Source: Halobellus rarus
GTDB lineage: Archaea > Halobacteriota > Halobacteria > Halobacteriales > Haloferacaceae
DNA length: 64,000 nucleotides
Direction of reading: 5' to 3'
Assembly (NCBI RefSeq): GCF_024494595.1
Contig: NZ_JANHDI010000007.1
Span: 246,472-310,471 of the forward strand
The notes below the pieces were generated by a model. That model was given only the letters and a program-made list of their open reading frames with translations, was not told the origin of the DNA and did no database searches. The position numbers and the translations under genes are program-made. Every line of letters starts with the position of its first letter. Within the stretch, counting starts at the first letter, position 1. Below are positions 8,344 to 16,832 of the stretch, piece after piece.

Positions 8344-8997
8344 TCACTCAGAAACCGGATGTTCGATCGCGCGCATCATCGAGAGCACGTTCTCCTCCTC
8401 GCCGTCGAGCTGCTGGGGGTACACGCCGAGCGCGAGGACGAAGTCGTCACCGTCGCGGTACTTCGTCACGTGGACGAAGACGTCGACCTCCTGTCCCTCT
8501 ATCGTCGCCGTCGCTGAGAATTTCGTCACCGTCGTTTCAGTCCCCTGAACGGTGACGTTCTGCTCGCTCACCCGTTCGATGTCGCTCATCCCCGAGTACT
8601 GCTCCTGGACGAACTGGATCAACCGCGCGTTCGAGTAGCTCCCGATGGGGTTGAGCGTCCGCCCGGCGATTTCGACCGCCGGCGTGGAGACGACGGTGAA
8701 GACGCCGACATCGGCCTCACCGATCGGCCCGAGTTCGACGCTCTTTCGGTAGTCTGTCAGGTGGTTCGTCGCGACGACCTGTCGTTCCTGTCCGGCGACC
8801 TCGAAGCTCTCGTTCACCTCGAGCGTCCGGGTGTCGTTCAGCTCGTACCCCGCTTCCCGGGCGGCCGATTCCTCGACGGCCGCGGGATCAGCGGAGACCG
8901 TGAGCGGCTCTTCACCCGTGAGAAGGCCGATACAACCACTCGTTGCCAGCAGGAGCGCGACCGCGACGGCGGCCAGCGCGCGACGGTTCGATATCAC
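8344..8997 (-). CDS. Secreted lipoprotein, DUF6517-like
   Basis: A 217-aa protein with a Sec-type signal peptide and lipobox LLATSGC, with the lipidated cysteine at residue 22. It is expected to be anchored on the outer face of the cytoplasmic membrane. The mature part is a mostly beta domain (VVATNHLTDYRKSVEL, VFTVVSTPAVEIAGRTLNPI) seen in many haloarchaeal lipoproteins labelled DUF6517. No catalytic residues recognised. Confidence 0.78.
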   Translation of the reverse strand: MISNRRALAAVAVALLLATSGCIGLLTGEEPLTVSADPAAVEESAAREAGYELNDTRTLEVNESFEVAGQERQVVATNHLTDYRKSVELGPIGEADVGVFTVVSTPAVEIAGRTLNPIGSYSNARLIQFVQEQYSGMSDIERVSEQNVTVQGTETTVTKFSATATIEGQEVDVFVHVTKYRDGDDFVLALGVYPQQLDGEEENVLSMMRAIEHPVSE

Positions 8998-9183
8998 GTC
9001 TGGGTGTACTCACCTGACTGGGTTTAAATTCGTGGGTCGGGGTCGTTCCCGTCGACCCGCGGGAATTCCTCGTCTGCGGCGTCCGCCGTCACGCGCGACG
9101 GGAGCAACGTCGGCCACTCGCACTTCTGGAACCTCTCCGGGGCGCTTAATATCTCTCGTGACGGCGATACGGACGTCAGCGCT

Positions 9184-9570
9184 ATGAACGTCGGACGGAG
9201 CGCCTGGGTGGTCGTCGGCAGCCTCGTGCTCTGTGCGGGGCTCACGCTCGTCGGTGTGAACGCGTTCGCCGGACGCCTGTGGCGCGTCGTCGCCGGCTTC
9301 GCGCTCTTCGTCGTCGGATACCGCGCGATGCAGTACGGCGTCCACGGCTGGCCCGCGATCCGCACACTGCGGGACACGTCTGACGGGCTCGCGGACCTCC
9401 TCACGCAGGGGGGCGGGCTCGCGGCGTCGGTGCTCCTGGCCGCGTACGGGTTCGTGCTTATGGGACGCGCCGTCCAGACGGCGGAGACGACGCCGATGCT
9501 CCTCTCGGGCGTCTCGGTCGTCCTCGGGTACGTCATCGGCCACCGGGTCGCGAACGACGAGGTGCTGTGA
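9184..9570 (+). CDS. Small membrane protein, paralogue 1 of 4
   Basis: A 128-aa protein with four predicted helices in two halves. Each half ends in a GY motif: VVGYRAMQYGVHG and LGYVIGHRVANDEVL. The same architecture recurs in the next three genes. A TATA-like CTTAATAT (9145-9152) lies 32 bp upstream. The stop is separated from the next ATG by one base, so translation is likely coupled. No function is known; the motif suggests a structural or sensing membrane role, which is only a guess. Confidence 0.65.
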   Translation: MNVGRSAWVVVGSLVLCAGLTLVGVNAFAGRLWRVVAGFALFVVGYRAMQYGVHGWPAIRTLRDTSDGLADLLTQGGGLAASVLLAAYGFVLMGRAVQTAETTPMLLSGVSVVLGYVIGHRVANDEVL

Positions 9571-9571
9571 G

Positions 9572-9964
9572 ATGAGCCGACGACACTCCTCGATCGAATT
9601 CCTCGGCGGCCTCCTCGCGGCAGTCGTCGGGCTCACCGCCGCCGTCTGGGGGTCGGCCCGGGGGTGGTCGTCTCCCGACGTGTTCCTCGCCGTCGCGCTC
9701 TCCTGGAGCGGGTACCTGTTCGCCCACCGCGGGGCGACGGGCCGCTTCGTCGACGCGCCCGGGACCGGCGAGGACCCGAACGTCCCGGCGTCGCGGACGA
9801 AGCGCCTCGGCGTCGTCGCCGCCGGCCTCTGTATGGCGCTCGCGTTCCCGGTCGGCATCCACGCGCTCGTCGCCGACTCGGTTCTCCTCCTGGGCGCGGC
9901 GGCCACCGCGTTCGTCGGGGGGTACGCCTCCGGTCACTGGCTGTTGACCGGGACCGCGTTGTAG
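9572..9964 (+). CDS. Small membrane protein, paralogue 2 of 4
   Basis: 130 aa, four helices, and again two internal half-repeats ending SGYLFAHRGATGRFVD and GGYASGHWLLTGTAL. The first half-repeat closely resembles that of paralogue 4 (FGYLAAHYAVTGRLLD). It starts one base after the previous stop. A 23-bp tandem repeat follows before the next gene. Confidence 0.65.
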   Translation: MSRRHSSIEFLGGLLAAVVGLTAAVWGSARGWSSPDVFLAVALSWSGYLFAHRGATGRFVDAPGTGEDPNVPASRTKRLGVVAAGLCMALAFPVGIHALVADSVLLLGAAATAFVGGYASGHWLLTGTAL

Positions 9965-9970
9965 CACCCT

Positions 9971-10062
9971 CGCAACCGACTCGTCGCACACTTCGGAGCC
10001 GACTCGTCGCACACCTCGAAACCGACTCATCGCACGTTTCGGAGCCGGCGCGTCGAACGACC
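9971..10062. repeat. 23-bp imperfect tandem repeat, four copies
   Basis: CCGACTCGTCGCACAC-type units recur at 9976, 9999, 10022 and 10045, giving a 23-bp period with point differences. The array starts right after the stop of paralogue 2. Confidence 0.85.
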
Positions 10063-10127
10063 CACCCGTCTTTCGATCCGGCATCCGGAGGTTTATGTGG
10101 GCCGACAGAAATCGACCGACGAACAGT

Positions 10128-10520
10128 ATGCAGCGGAGGTGGGCACCCGTCGTCGCCGGAAGCGCGCTCGTCGTGGCGGGGTCGAGCGTCGCCGGTCTCT
10201 ACTCGTTCAGGGGCGACGTCCCGGTCGTCTTCGTCGGGTTCTGCCTGTTCGTCGCGGGCTACTTCGTCGCGCGCGACGGGTGGGCCGTCCTCTCGCCGTT
10301 CGAGTACGCGCTCGGCGGCGTCGAATCGTCGGTTCGAACGGAGCACCCGCTGATCCGCGGCGGGCTCGGGCTCGTCGGGATCTTCGGGATCGCCGCGGGG
10401 GTGACGCAGTTCTCCCTGACCGTCGTCGACCCCAGCGTCGCGGGCGCCGTTCGGGCCGGCGTCTACAGCGTCGGCGGCTACGCCTGGACCCACGTCGTCA
10501 TCCACCAGAGTCTGTTTTAA
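10128..10520 (+). CDS. Small membrane protein, paralogue 3 of 4
   Basis: 130 aa from ATG 10128, with four helices. The half-repeats end AGYFVARDGWAVL and GGYAWTHVVIHQSLF. I chose ATG 10128 rather than the frame ATG at 10095 because a TATA-like GGTTTATG sits at about 10090-10097, about 30 bp ahead, which fits a leaderless transcript, and because MQRRW precedes the first helix as expected. The next gene follows after two bases. Confidence 0.62.
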   Translation: MQRRWAPVVAGSALVVAGSSVAGLYSFRGDVPVVFVGFCLFVAGYFVARDGWAVLSPFEYALGGVESSVRTEHPLIRGGLGLVGIFGIAAGVTQFSLTVVDPSVAGAVRAGVYSVGGYAWTHVVIHQSLF

Positions 10521-10522
10521 AT

Positions 10523-10942
10523 ATGACATCGACAGTTCCCCTCGATCGCCGGCACGCCGGATTCCTGCTCGGACTGGCGGCGACGTCCGTCGGCCTCTCT
10601 TCGGGGTTCATCTGGGCCTCCGAGGGCCGCACTGCTCTCGTCGTCGCGGCCGCGGCGGCCGCGTGGTTCGGCTATCTCGCGGCGCACTACGCGGTCACCG
10701 GACGGCTGCTGGACAGCGAGTCCCGATCCACCGACGGCCTCGGCGGACGCGAGGCGCTCGACCTGGAGGCGGCCTGGCAGTACGGCGCGGTCGTCCTCGG
10801 CGTCGGCGTCCTCATCTCGGGGATGGTCATCGGCGCGGTCTACATCAACCGCGGCGATCACGTGCTCACCAACCTCGGCGGCGCGCTGTTCCTCGGCGGG
10901 TACGTGATCGCCCACTACGGTGCGACGCGCGAACTGCTCTGA
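10523..10942 (+). CDS. Small membrane protein, paralogue 4 of 4
   Basis: 139 aa, four helices, half-repeats ending FGYLAAHYAVTGRLLD and GGYVIAHYGATRELL. ATG 10523 follows the previous stop by two bases, so it is likely in the same transcript. Together the four genes are a tandem family with an internal two-helix duplication. The intervening linkers vary in length and charge. Confidence 0.65.
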   Translation: MTSTVPLDRRHAGFLLGLAATSVGLSSGFIWASEGRTALVVAAAAAAWFGYLAAHYAVTGRLLDSESRSTDGLGGREALDLEAAWQYGAVVLGVGVLISGMVIGAVYINRGDHVLTNLGGALFLGGYVIAHYGATRELL

Positions 10943-10955
10943 CCGTCGAGGAGAA

Positions 10956-12401
10956 TCACGTCAGCGACAGCAGCGAGAGGAGGACAGAGAGGACGTCGAT
11001 CGAGAACACGGTGACGAGCAACCGATCGTTGATCGGCCACTCCGGGGCGTCCCGGTAGGTCTGGAGGGTCTCGATGTCCTCGCGGGAGCGCCCCTCTGGC
11101 GATCGCTCGCGCTGGATCTCCCGCCGCTTGTCCCGGACCATCTTCCGGTGGATCTGCCAGAACGAGAAGTACAGCCAGATGGCGATCACGGCGCCGTAGA
11201 CCGCCACGGGGACGGCGTAGCTCACCGCCCAGATGACCGGGTCCCAGGCCGTCAGTGACGCGGCCGTGTTCGGACTCAGCGGGTCCCGCGACCCCTGCAC
11301 GTGAAGCCGGTACGCCAGGTACACGCCGGCCAACACCAGGAGCGAGTTGACCCGCGTCGCGAACCGGCCGAAGTCGCGGAACCCCCCCGCGTCGTCCTCG
11401 TGGCCCGGGATGTATCGGAGGGTGATCCCGTCGTCACCGAGCAACTCGTTGAGAAACCGGACGAGTAAGACGAACTGCACCGCGACCACGACGATGACGA
11501 CGTCGACGGCGGTCACGACGAGCAGCGTCGTCGGCGTGTCGAGCACGAACGGTCCCCGGCTCACGGTCCAGATCCCGACGAACTGGACGACGAACAGGAC
11601 CGAAACGAGCAGTACCGCGGGCACGCCCCAAATGGTGAGGCCGAACGCTTCTCGGAAGCGCCTGAGGAACTCCTCCCTGTAGGCTTTCTTCGTCGCGTCA
11701 GTCCTGAACAGGTCCGATCGGTGAAGGTCGGTGAAGAGACTCTCGGTCCGGCGCATCCCGTCGTACACCAGCGGCCCGCCGACGTAGATCAAGAGGAGAA
11801 ACCCGAAGCTGTAGACCACGTTCGGCTCCAACGCGTCGGGCGGTCGGTAGTACACCGTCCAGGCGCTCCAGACGGCACCGACGAGCAACAGCGTCAGAAC
11901 CCCGTAGACGAGACCCGCGTGTAGGAGTTCGACCGTGATTCCCCGAAGCCTGTCGTCGCCGTCCGCCGAGCTGAAAATGAACGCGACGAGGGCGACGATG
12001 CCCAACCAGAGCGCCCCGAGCCCGCCGACGGCGACCGTCACGACTCCGATCCGGCCGGGAAAGAGCTGTTCGACTCCGCCCAGGTCGGTGAGCGCCGCTT
12101 GACTGAGCAACAGCAGGACTACGGCGGTGACGACCAGCGGTGCGTGTCGCAGCGCGTACGTCAGCGCTCGTCCGACGTGCCACGCCCAGGCGGATCTGTC
12201 CCCTTCGTCGCCGAAGTCGAACATAAAGGGCAGTTCGTCCGTCGTATCCAGCGGATTCAACGAGCAGAACTCGTGAAAGTGGGCCGGACTCCGCTCGGGG
12301 CGGTCGACGTCCCACTCCCAGAGCGAATCGACAGTCCCGTCGGTCGTGGCCCTCTCGTCAGTGGCGGCCGCGTCGTCCGCGACGACTGTGTCGTCGTTCA
12401 C
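10956..12401 (-). CDS. Polytopic membrane protein, 481 aa, unknown
   Basis: It starts at GTG 12401 with an acidic 75-residue cytoplasmic-looking head, then about eight hydrophobic segments (about 83-102, 117-142, 157-180, 195-213, 257-280, 288-312, 345-362, 385-410). A basic amphipathic stretch (HRKMVRDKRREIQRERS) comes before a last hydrophobic tail. I see no transporter or enzyme signature. It is convergent with the four-paralogue cluster, 13 bp from it. Confidence 0.6.
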   Translation of the reverse strand: MNDDTVVADDAAATDERATTDGTVDSLWEWDVDRPERSPAHFHEFCSLNPLDTTDELPFMFDFGDEGDRSAWAWHVGRALTYALRHAPLVVTAVVLLLLSQAALTDLGGVEQLFPGRIGVVTVAVGGLGALWLGIVALVAFIFSSADGDDRLRGITVELLHAGLVYGVLTLLLVGAVWSAWTVYYRPPDALEPNVVYSFGFLLLIYVGGPLVYDGMRRTESLFTDLHRSDLFRTDATKKAYREEFLRRFREAFGLTIWGVPAVLLVSVLFVVQFVGIWTVSRGPFVLDTPTTLLVVTAVDVVIVVVAVQFVLLVRFLNELLGDDGITLRYIPGHEDDAGGFRDFGRFATRVNSLLVLAGVYLAYRLHVQGSRDPLSPNTAASLTAWDPVIWAVSYAVPVAVYGAVIAIWLYFSFWQIHRKMVRDKRREIQRERSPEGRSREDIETLQTYRDAPEWPINDRLLVTVFSIDVLSVLLSLLSLT

Positions 12402-12531
12402 GGTTCAGCCCACCACACTCCGACACCCTCGCATCGTTTCGTTCGGATGATACTCCCCCCGTGACGACACTAATACTTTGCTTCGCGACGACGACATCTC
12501 ACGGTCCCCCGACTGGGACGGGACCGCCGGG

Positions 12532-12792
12532 CTACGTTGCCATCCGGACCGACACGAGGACGGTCGGAACGACGATAGGTATCGTCAGGATAGCGCCTGT
12601 TATCACCACGAACGGTGCGACGCCGCCCACGGGATACGAGAGGAGACCGACCGTCACCCAGTTGACGACGCTGACCATCACCGCGTACGATACCGCGGCG
12701 AGCAATACGACCACGCTGAACGATCCGGTGACGATCCCGGCGATACGCCCGCCGGACACGCCCCCAGCTTCTGTGTTTCCTTCGTCGTCCAT
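12532..12792 (-). CDS. 86-aa membrane protein
   Basis: Acidic N-terminus (MDDEGNTEAGG), then two long hydrophobic segments (about 17-45 and 52-82). A TATA-like TAAATAAAC (12815-12823) lies 27 bp ahead of the ATG, as in a leaderless haloarchaeal gene, which supports that the gene is real. Unknown function. Confidence 0.55.
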   Translation of the reverse strand: MDDEGNTEAGGVSGGRIAGIVTGSFSVVVLLAAVSYAVMVSVVNWVTVGLLSYPVGGVAPFVVITGAILTIPIVVPTVLVSVRMAT

Positions 12793-13188
12793 CTTCTATT
12801 AGGTCCGTAATATTGTTTATTTAGTGCACTATTATATCAGTTAGTATCCCGTCTTTCGTCGCGTCCGAGCAGCGAGGGAACGATATTTGGCCTCCGCTCT
12901 GCTCTCCCGTGGGCCGACGAGAAGCTCGAGCGGAGCGTTCGATGGCGTATCCCGGTAGGTTTGCATCGCCTCCATCACAACCTATTCGTCGACGTATGAG
13001 GTGTCGCCTCTCTATGGGCGGCGTTGAATACCAGACGCAATCGAACCCTGAAAACGATCCGATCAGGGTCCGCTACTGCCGGAGGCGACGACCGCGACGG
13101 CCCCGATCGGACGGTCGGTTGTAACTATTCACCGACAGTCACGGTGCCGAAGGAGCGATCGACGGTACGAGACCACGACCGACCCCCA
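12793..13188. other. Intergenic region without a recognisable gene
   Basis: 396 bp. The first 60 bp are AT-rich and hold the promoter of the 86-aa membrane protein. The remainder is ordinary GC-rich sequence. A plus-strand frame (12909-13124) is arginine-rich with no conserved features and is not called. Confidence 0.6.
12815..12823 (-). promoter_or_regulatory. TATA-like box, leaderless spacing
   Basis: TAAATAAAC on the minus strand is centred 27 bp before the ATG at 12792. Confidence 0.5.
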
Positions 13189-13572
13189 TCAGTCTCCCAG
13201 TTTAGCGTTTCCGGGGGGTTTGCCGCGATCGGCGCGGTGTTCGAGGAGGTCGTCGTACTGATCGACGACGACGGTCGTATCGGCCCGGGGCTTCGCCGTG
13301 CAGGTGAGCACGAAGCCGGCCTCGCGGTCGCCGTCGTCGTACCGACGAGCGCTGGGATGGACGACGTCGCCCTCGACGAGTCGGGCGGCACAGGTGATAC
13401 ACCAGCCCTGCTGGCAGTCGGCCGGGAGCCACACCCCCGCCGAACGCGCGGCCGCGAGTATCGTCTCGTGTTCGGCCACCTCGAGTTCGACGGTTTCGCC
13501 GGCCGCGTCCAGGGACGACTCGTCCGGCACGACGACGGTGACAGTCCACGTGGCGTTCGCTCGTCGCGTCAT
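13189..13572 (-). CDS. [2Fe-2S] plant-type ferredoxin
   Basis: A 127-aa soluble electron carrier with a beta-grasp fold. The cluster ligands are C53-x4-C58-x2-C61 (CQQGWCITC) and C91 (VLTC), the plant/halophile ferredoxin pattern. It lacks the long acidic N-terminal insertion of the abundant halobacterial ferredoxin, so it is a specialised paralogue. It lies 35 bp downstream of a ferritin-like gene on the same strand, suggesting a dedicated reductant role, much as bacterioferritin-associated ferredoxin serves bacterioferritin. That link is inference. Confidence 0.85.
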   Translation of the reverse strand: MTRRANATWTVTVVVPDESSLDAAGETVELEVAEHETILAAARSAGVWLPADCQQGWCITCAARLVEGDVVHPSARRYDDGDREAGFVLTCTAKPRADTTVVVDQYDDLLEHRADRGKPPGNAKLGD

Positions 13573-13607
13573 ACCGGACGGGAGCCCGTGGGTCCGGTCA
13601 TTCCCGC

Positions 13608-14267
13608 TCAGGCCGAGTCGTTGAACCGGTTGTTCGTCGAATACGGCGCGTCGCCGGGTTCGCCGCGGGCGAAGTGACCGGCCGGGTTGATCTCGCCGTC
13701 GCGCTCCTTCGAGAGGAGTTCGATGAACCAGGCCTCGTGGTCGATCTCCTCGTTGAGGATACGCTGTGCCATATCGTAGGTCCGCGGGTCCGCACCTCGA
13801 GTCATATCACAGATCTCCGACCAGGTCCGGATCGCACAGCGCTCGGCCTCCAGGAGGACCTCGAGAATGTCCTCGACTTCGAGATCCTCGGTATCGAAGC
13901 CGCCGTCGTCGTCCATCGGCGTCGGCACCTCCGCGTCGGGACAGGACGCGCGGTCTGCGAACTCGCGGATGTCGTTCGGCAGCGATCCCTCGAGTTCGTA
14001 CACGCGCGGGACGACCAACTCGAAGTGCGCCCGGTCCTCGAGTCGCGCGTCCTCGGTGATCTCCTTGTAGTCCTCCTCACCGGCGAGGTGCATCCGCAGG
14101 TTCGTGTAGTAGTAGTACGTCGTGAACTCCGCGCCGATCGCGTCGACGAGTTTCTCGCGGAGTTCCTCGGGGTCGACGCCCCGCTCGCGGATGACCTCCA
14201 TACCGACTCGTTTGCTCGTATCGCCCGGCTCGACACCGCTACTCGCGTGCTCTTTCTCGTCGGACAT
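13608..14267 (-). CDS. Ferritin-like Dps-like protein (thioferritin/DPSL type)
   Basis: 219 aa from ATG 14267. A four-helix ferritin-like domain carries diiron-type residues: E47 in the first helix ([10 protein letters not shown]), ExxH at 78-81 (EDRAH), E141 region, and EEIDHEAWF near the fourth helix. Two cysteines, C109 (ASCPD) and C144 (AERCAIRT), sit where archaeal DPSL thioferritins carry a conserved Cys pair near the metal site. This family protects DNA and consumes H2O2 while storing iron. The frame has an upstream ATG (14321), but MSDEKEH is the better start. The ferredoxin gene follows on the same strand. Confidence 0.78.
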   Translation of the reverse strand: MSDEKEHASSGVEPGDTSKRVGMEVIRERGVDPEELREKLVDAIGAEFTTYYYYTNLRMHLAGEEDYKEITEDARLEDRAHFELVVPRVYELEGSLPNDIREFADRASCPDAEVPTPMDDDGGFDTEDLEVEDILEVLLEAERCAIRTWSEICDMTRGADPRTYDMAQRILNEEIDHEAWFIELLSKERDGEINPAGHFARGEPGDAPYSTNNRFNDSA

Positions 14268-14478
14268 TGCAACAGGACGTACCGCCGGAAGAGGCATCAC
14301 CGTTCGTTTGTCACTCGACAACCGTATCCCTCAGCTGACGGTACCTGCGTCTCTCGGCGTTTTTGCCGCGGTTTCGTGGTATCGGCTTCCCCCCGAACAC
14401 GCGTTCTCTCTCCGAGGTGGTGGTACAAAAACAGCGGTCAGCGGATCCCGTCGACGAGCGCATCTGCGAGCGACGGCA

Positions 14479-15348
14479 TCACTCACCGGTCTCGATCGGC
14501 GTCCCGATCATATTGCCCCACTCGGTCCAGGAGCCGTCGTAATTGCGGACCGACTCGTAGCCGAGGAGCTCCGAGAGCGCGAACCACGTGAGCGACGACC
14601 GCTCGCCGATGCGGCAGTACACGATGATATCGTCGCTCGGCTCGACGCCGTGTGAGCGGTACACGTCCCGAAGCGCTGACGGGGGTTTGAAACGCATATC
14701 GGGCCGGACGTTATCGGCCCAGAACACGTTCTTCGCGCCGGGAAGGTGTCCACCGCGCATCGCGGTCTCGTTCATCCCCGGCGGGGCCGTTATCTCTCCC
14801 CGGTACTCCTCGGGGAGCCGAACGTCGACGAACACCGTCTCCGTCCCGATTGCGTCCAGTACGTCCTCCCGAGAGGCCCTGATGGAGGGATCGGCCGGCG
14901 GCGACAGCGGTTTTCCGTACTGCACCGTCGGAGGGCTGACCGACGCTGTCGACAGCGGGTACTCGTGGTCGACCCAGTAGCCGCGGCCACCGTCCATAAC
15001 TCTGACGTCGGGGTGGCCGTAGTACGTGAGCTGCCAGTACATGTGCGCGGCGAACCAGTTCGAGTCGTCGCCGTAGACGACAACCGTCGTCTCGTCGGTG
15101 ATACCGCAGGCCCCCAGGAGTTGTTCGAGTTCGTCGGGGCCGACGATGTCGTGACGCTCCTCCGATCGGAGATCCGTCTCCCAGTCGATCTTCACAGCCC
15201 CTGGGACGTGCCCGGCATCGTAGAACGCCGTGTTGACGTCGACTTCCAGCAGTCGGTACCCGGGGTCGTCGGATTCGAATCGGTCAAGTCTGTCTACGAC
15301 CCAGTCGGGAGAAACTAACACGGACTCGGGGTACGGGGATGCAGTCAT
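14479..15348 (-). CDS. Thiosulfate sulfurtransferase, tandem rhodanese
   Basis: 289 aa. Two rhodanese domains: the N-terminal (about 10-130) has DGGRGYW but an Asp (YGDDSNW) in place of the catalytic Cys, so it is inactive. The C-terminal (about 160-285) has the active-site loop CRIGERSS with C245. This layout is standard for TST/MST enzymes that transfer sulfane sulfur to cyanide or thiols. ATG 15348 is chosen over a longer frame because the extension overlaps the upstream regulator and lacks homology features. It is probably co-transcribed with the Bat-type regulator 53 bp upstream. Confidence 0.88.
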   Translation of the reverse strand: MTASPYPESVLVSPDWVVDRLDRFESDDPGYRLLEVDVNTAFYDAGHVPGAVKIDWETDLRSEERHDIVGPDELEQLLGACGITDETTVVVYGDDSNWFAAHMYWQLTYYGHPDVRVMDGGRGYWVDHEYPLSTASVSPPTVQYGKPLSPPADPSIRASREDVLDAIGTETVFVDVRLPEEYRGEITAPPGMNETAMRGGHLPGAKNVFWADNVRPDMRFKPPSALRDVYRSHGVEPSDDIIVYCRIGERSSLTWFALSELLGYESVRNYDGSWTEWGNMIGTPIETGE

Positions 15349-15400
15349 ACTGCTCCTCTCGTTGGCGCGGTCTCTGAGGCTGATCTGTTCGTATTGAGCA

Positions 15401-16120
15401 TCATAATTCTTGATCGACAAAGGCTTTTGCGAGCTCGGCGGTCGCGCGTCGGAGCCGGTACGACACCGTCGATCGCGGGAGCCCCAATTCGGTGGCGAGT
15501 TCGTCCAACGTGATTTCTCGGGGCGTCTCGAAGTAGCCGCGGTTCACCGCCGCGGTCAGTACCTCCCGCTGTTCGGCGCGGATCCCGCTCGGGGACAGCA
15601 GCCGACTCTCCCACTGTTCGAGTTCGGTCAGGTGATCGAACGAGAACTGGAGCCCGTCTGCGAGTCGTCCGCTCACCGTGTCGTACAGCATCCCGACGTT
15701 CTCGTCGTCCTGGACGAGGACGTGCCACTGGGCCGTTTCTCCGGAGCGAGTCCGCCTGAACAGCACGCCGTCGGAGAAGTACTTGACGGCGATGAGCGGG
15801 ATGGCGTCACAGTACGACACGTCGGAGACGTAGGTGTACGTCATCCGCTGCCGGCTCCTGTCGGTTATTTGATTCACTTGCCGAGTCGCTTTACAGGACC
15901 GTCCGCTGACGGAGTACCGATCGAGCGATTCGTCGAGTAACAGCTCGTCGACCGCCGCCAGATCCTCCGGATCGCCGGTGACCAACTCCAAGACCCACAT
16001 CTTCGAGGGATCCAGACACGCGTAGAGCGCCTCGGATCGGAGCGACTCGCGATCGATGAACTGATCCGTGTACTCGTCGGCACCGACGTCGTAGGTGATC
16101 GTGAAGCTAAAATCGTACAT
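15401..16120 (-). CDS. Bacterio-opsin-activator (HTH_10) type transcriptional regulator
   Basis: 239 aa. The N-terminal about 165 residues form a beta-rich Bat-associated sensor-like domain. The C-terminal about 55 residues are the HTH_10 domain (LTAAVNRGYFETPREITLDELATELGL then PRSTVSYRLRRA). The family is specific to haloarchaea and often controls neighbouring genes. Here the sulfurtransferase follows directly on the same strand, so it may respond to sulfur or redox status, which is inference from position. Base composition is slightly less GC-rich than its neighbours. Confidence 0.82.
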   Translation of the reverse strand: MYDFSFTITYDVGADEYTDQFIDRESLRSEALYACLDPSKMWVLELVTGDPEDLAAVDELLLDESLDRYSVSGRSCKATRQVNQITDRSRQRMTYTYVSDVSYCDAIPLIAVKYFSDGVLFRRTRSGETAQWHVLVQDDENVGMLYDTVSGRLADGLQFSFDHLTELEQWESRLLSPSGIRAEQREVLTAAVNRGYFETPREITLDELATELGLPRSTVSYRLRRATAELAKAFVDQEL

Positions 16121-16236
16121 ATCTGTGGCTGTGAGGCGGAGAGACGCCGGTACCGACGTCGCCGATTGCTGTGCTCTCAGGACTTGTACTACGCCAAGTT
16201 GAAGCGTATGTCCGTTCGGTGCATAGCGTCTCGTGT

Positions 16237-16473
16237 ATGCGCGTACTCGGTGTGATCAGGCGTCGAATCGTGGCGGCACTCCGGTGTCGACTCTGCCTCC
16301 CGGCGGCCGTCGCGCTCGCGATCGCGACCGCCGGAGTCGGATACGGAGTACTGTACGACGACATCGTGACGGCGCTGGGTGCCTTGTTGTTCGTGCCGAG
16401 CGCGGTTATTCTGTTCGGCGTCGCCAGCAGACGGAGCGAGGGACTGGACCGGGTTCCACGCCGACCGAGTTGA
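16237..16473 (+). CDS. 78-aa membrane protein (tentative)
   Basis: From ATG 16237 it reads MRVLGVIRRRIVAALRC, a basic amphipathic start, then two hydrophobic segments (about 22-40 and 45-63) and a basic tail. No homologue recognised. An alternative earlier start exists at 16171. The gene is called on its plausible topology only. Confidence 0.35.
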   Translation: MRVLGVIRRRIVAALRCRLCLPAAVALAIATAGVGYGVLYDDIVTALGALLFVPSAVILFGVASRRSEGLDRVPRRPS

Positions 16474-16596
16474 TCGGCTCGACGTTCGTGACGGCCTCCG
16501 GCGTCGGTCTCCGTCTCTGATCGACTTGCAACACCGACGCGGCGGCGGTCGCGTCCCGGGTGAACACTCCCGTCGGAAGGCCCCGGCAGGCAGGTG

Positions 16597-16830
16597 TCAC
16601 CGCACATCGGGGATCCGGTCGACGACCAGTCGGTCGACGTTGTACATGAAGACCCCCACGAGCGCGAGCACCGTCAGTAGATAGCCGATCAACTGCGGCG
16701 GCCCGGACACGACCTCTCCGAACAGTGCGCCCGCGAACCCGACGGCAACGAGTTCGACCCAAGTGACGATGATGCGAGAGGCTAACCGCACGCGGGTGTC
16801 CGTCTCGGTTGACGACGTCTGCTCCGTCAT
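16597..16830 (-). CDS. Small membrane protein in the cyd operon
   Basis: 77 aa with two helices (about 17-40 and 46-64) after a Ser/Thr-rich N-terminus. It begins two bases after the cydB stop, so it belongs to the cydAB transcript. It may be an accessory subunit analogous in position, not in sequence, to the small CydX-type subunits of bacterial bd oxidases. Confidence 0.6.
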   Translation of the reverse strand: MTEQTSSTETDTRVRLASRIIVTWVELVAVGFAGALFGEVVSGPPQLIGYLLTVLALVGVFMYNVDRLVVDRIPDVR

Positions 16831-16832
16831 CC

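Noticed and set aside
12909..13124. Plus-strand frame of 71 codons
   Set aside because: Arg-rich, no hydrophobic or conserved feature, and no promoter-like sequence at the right distance.
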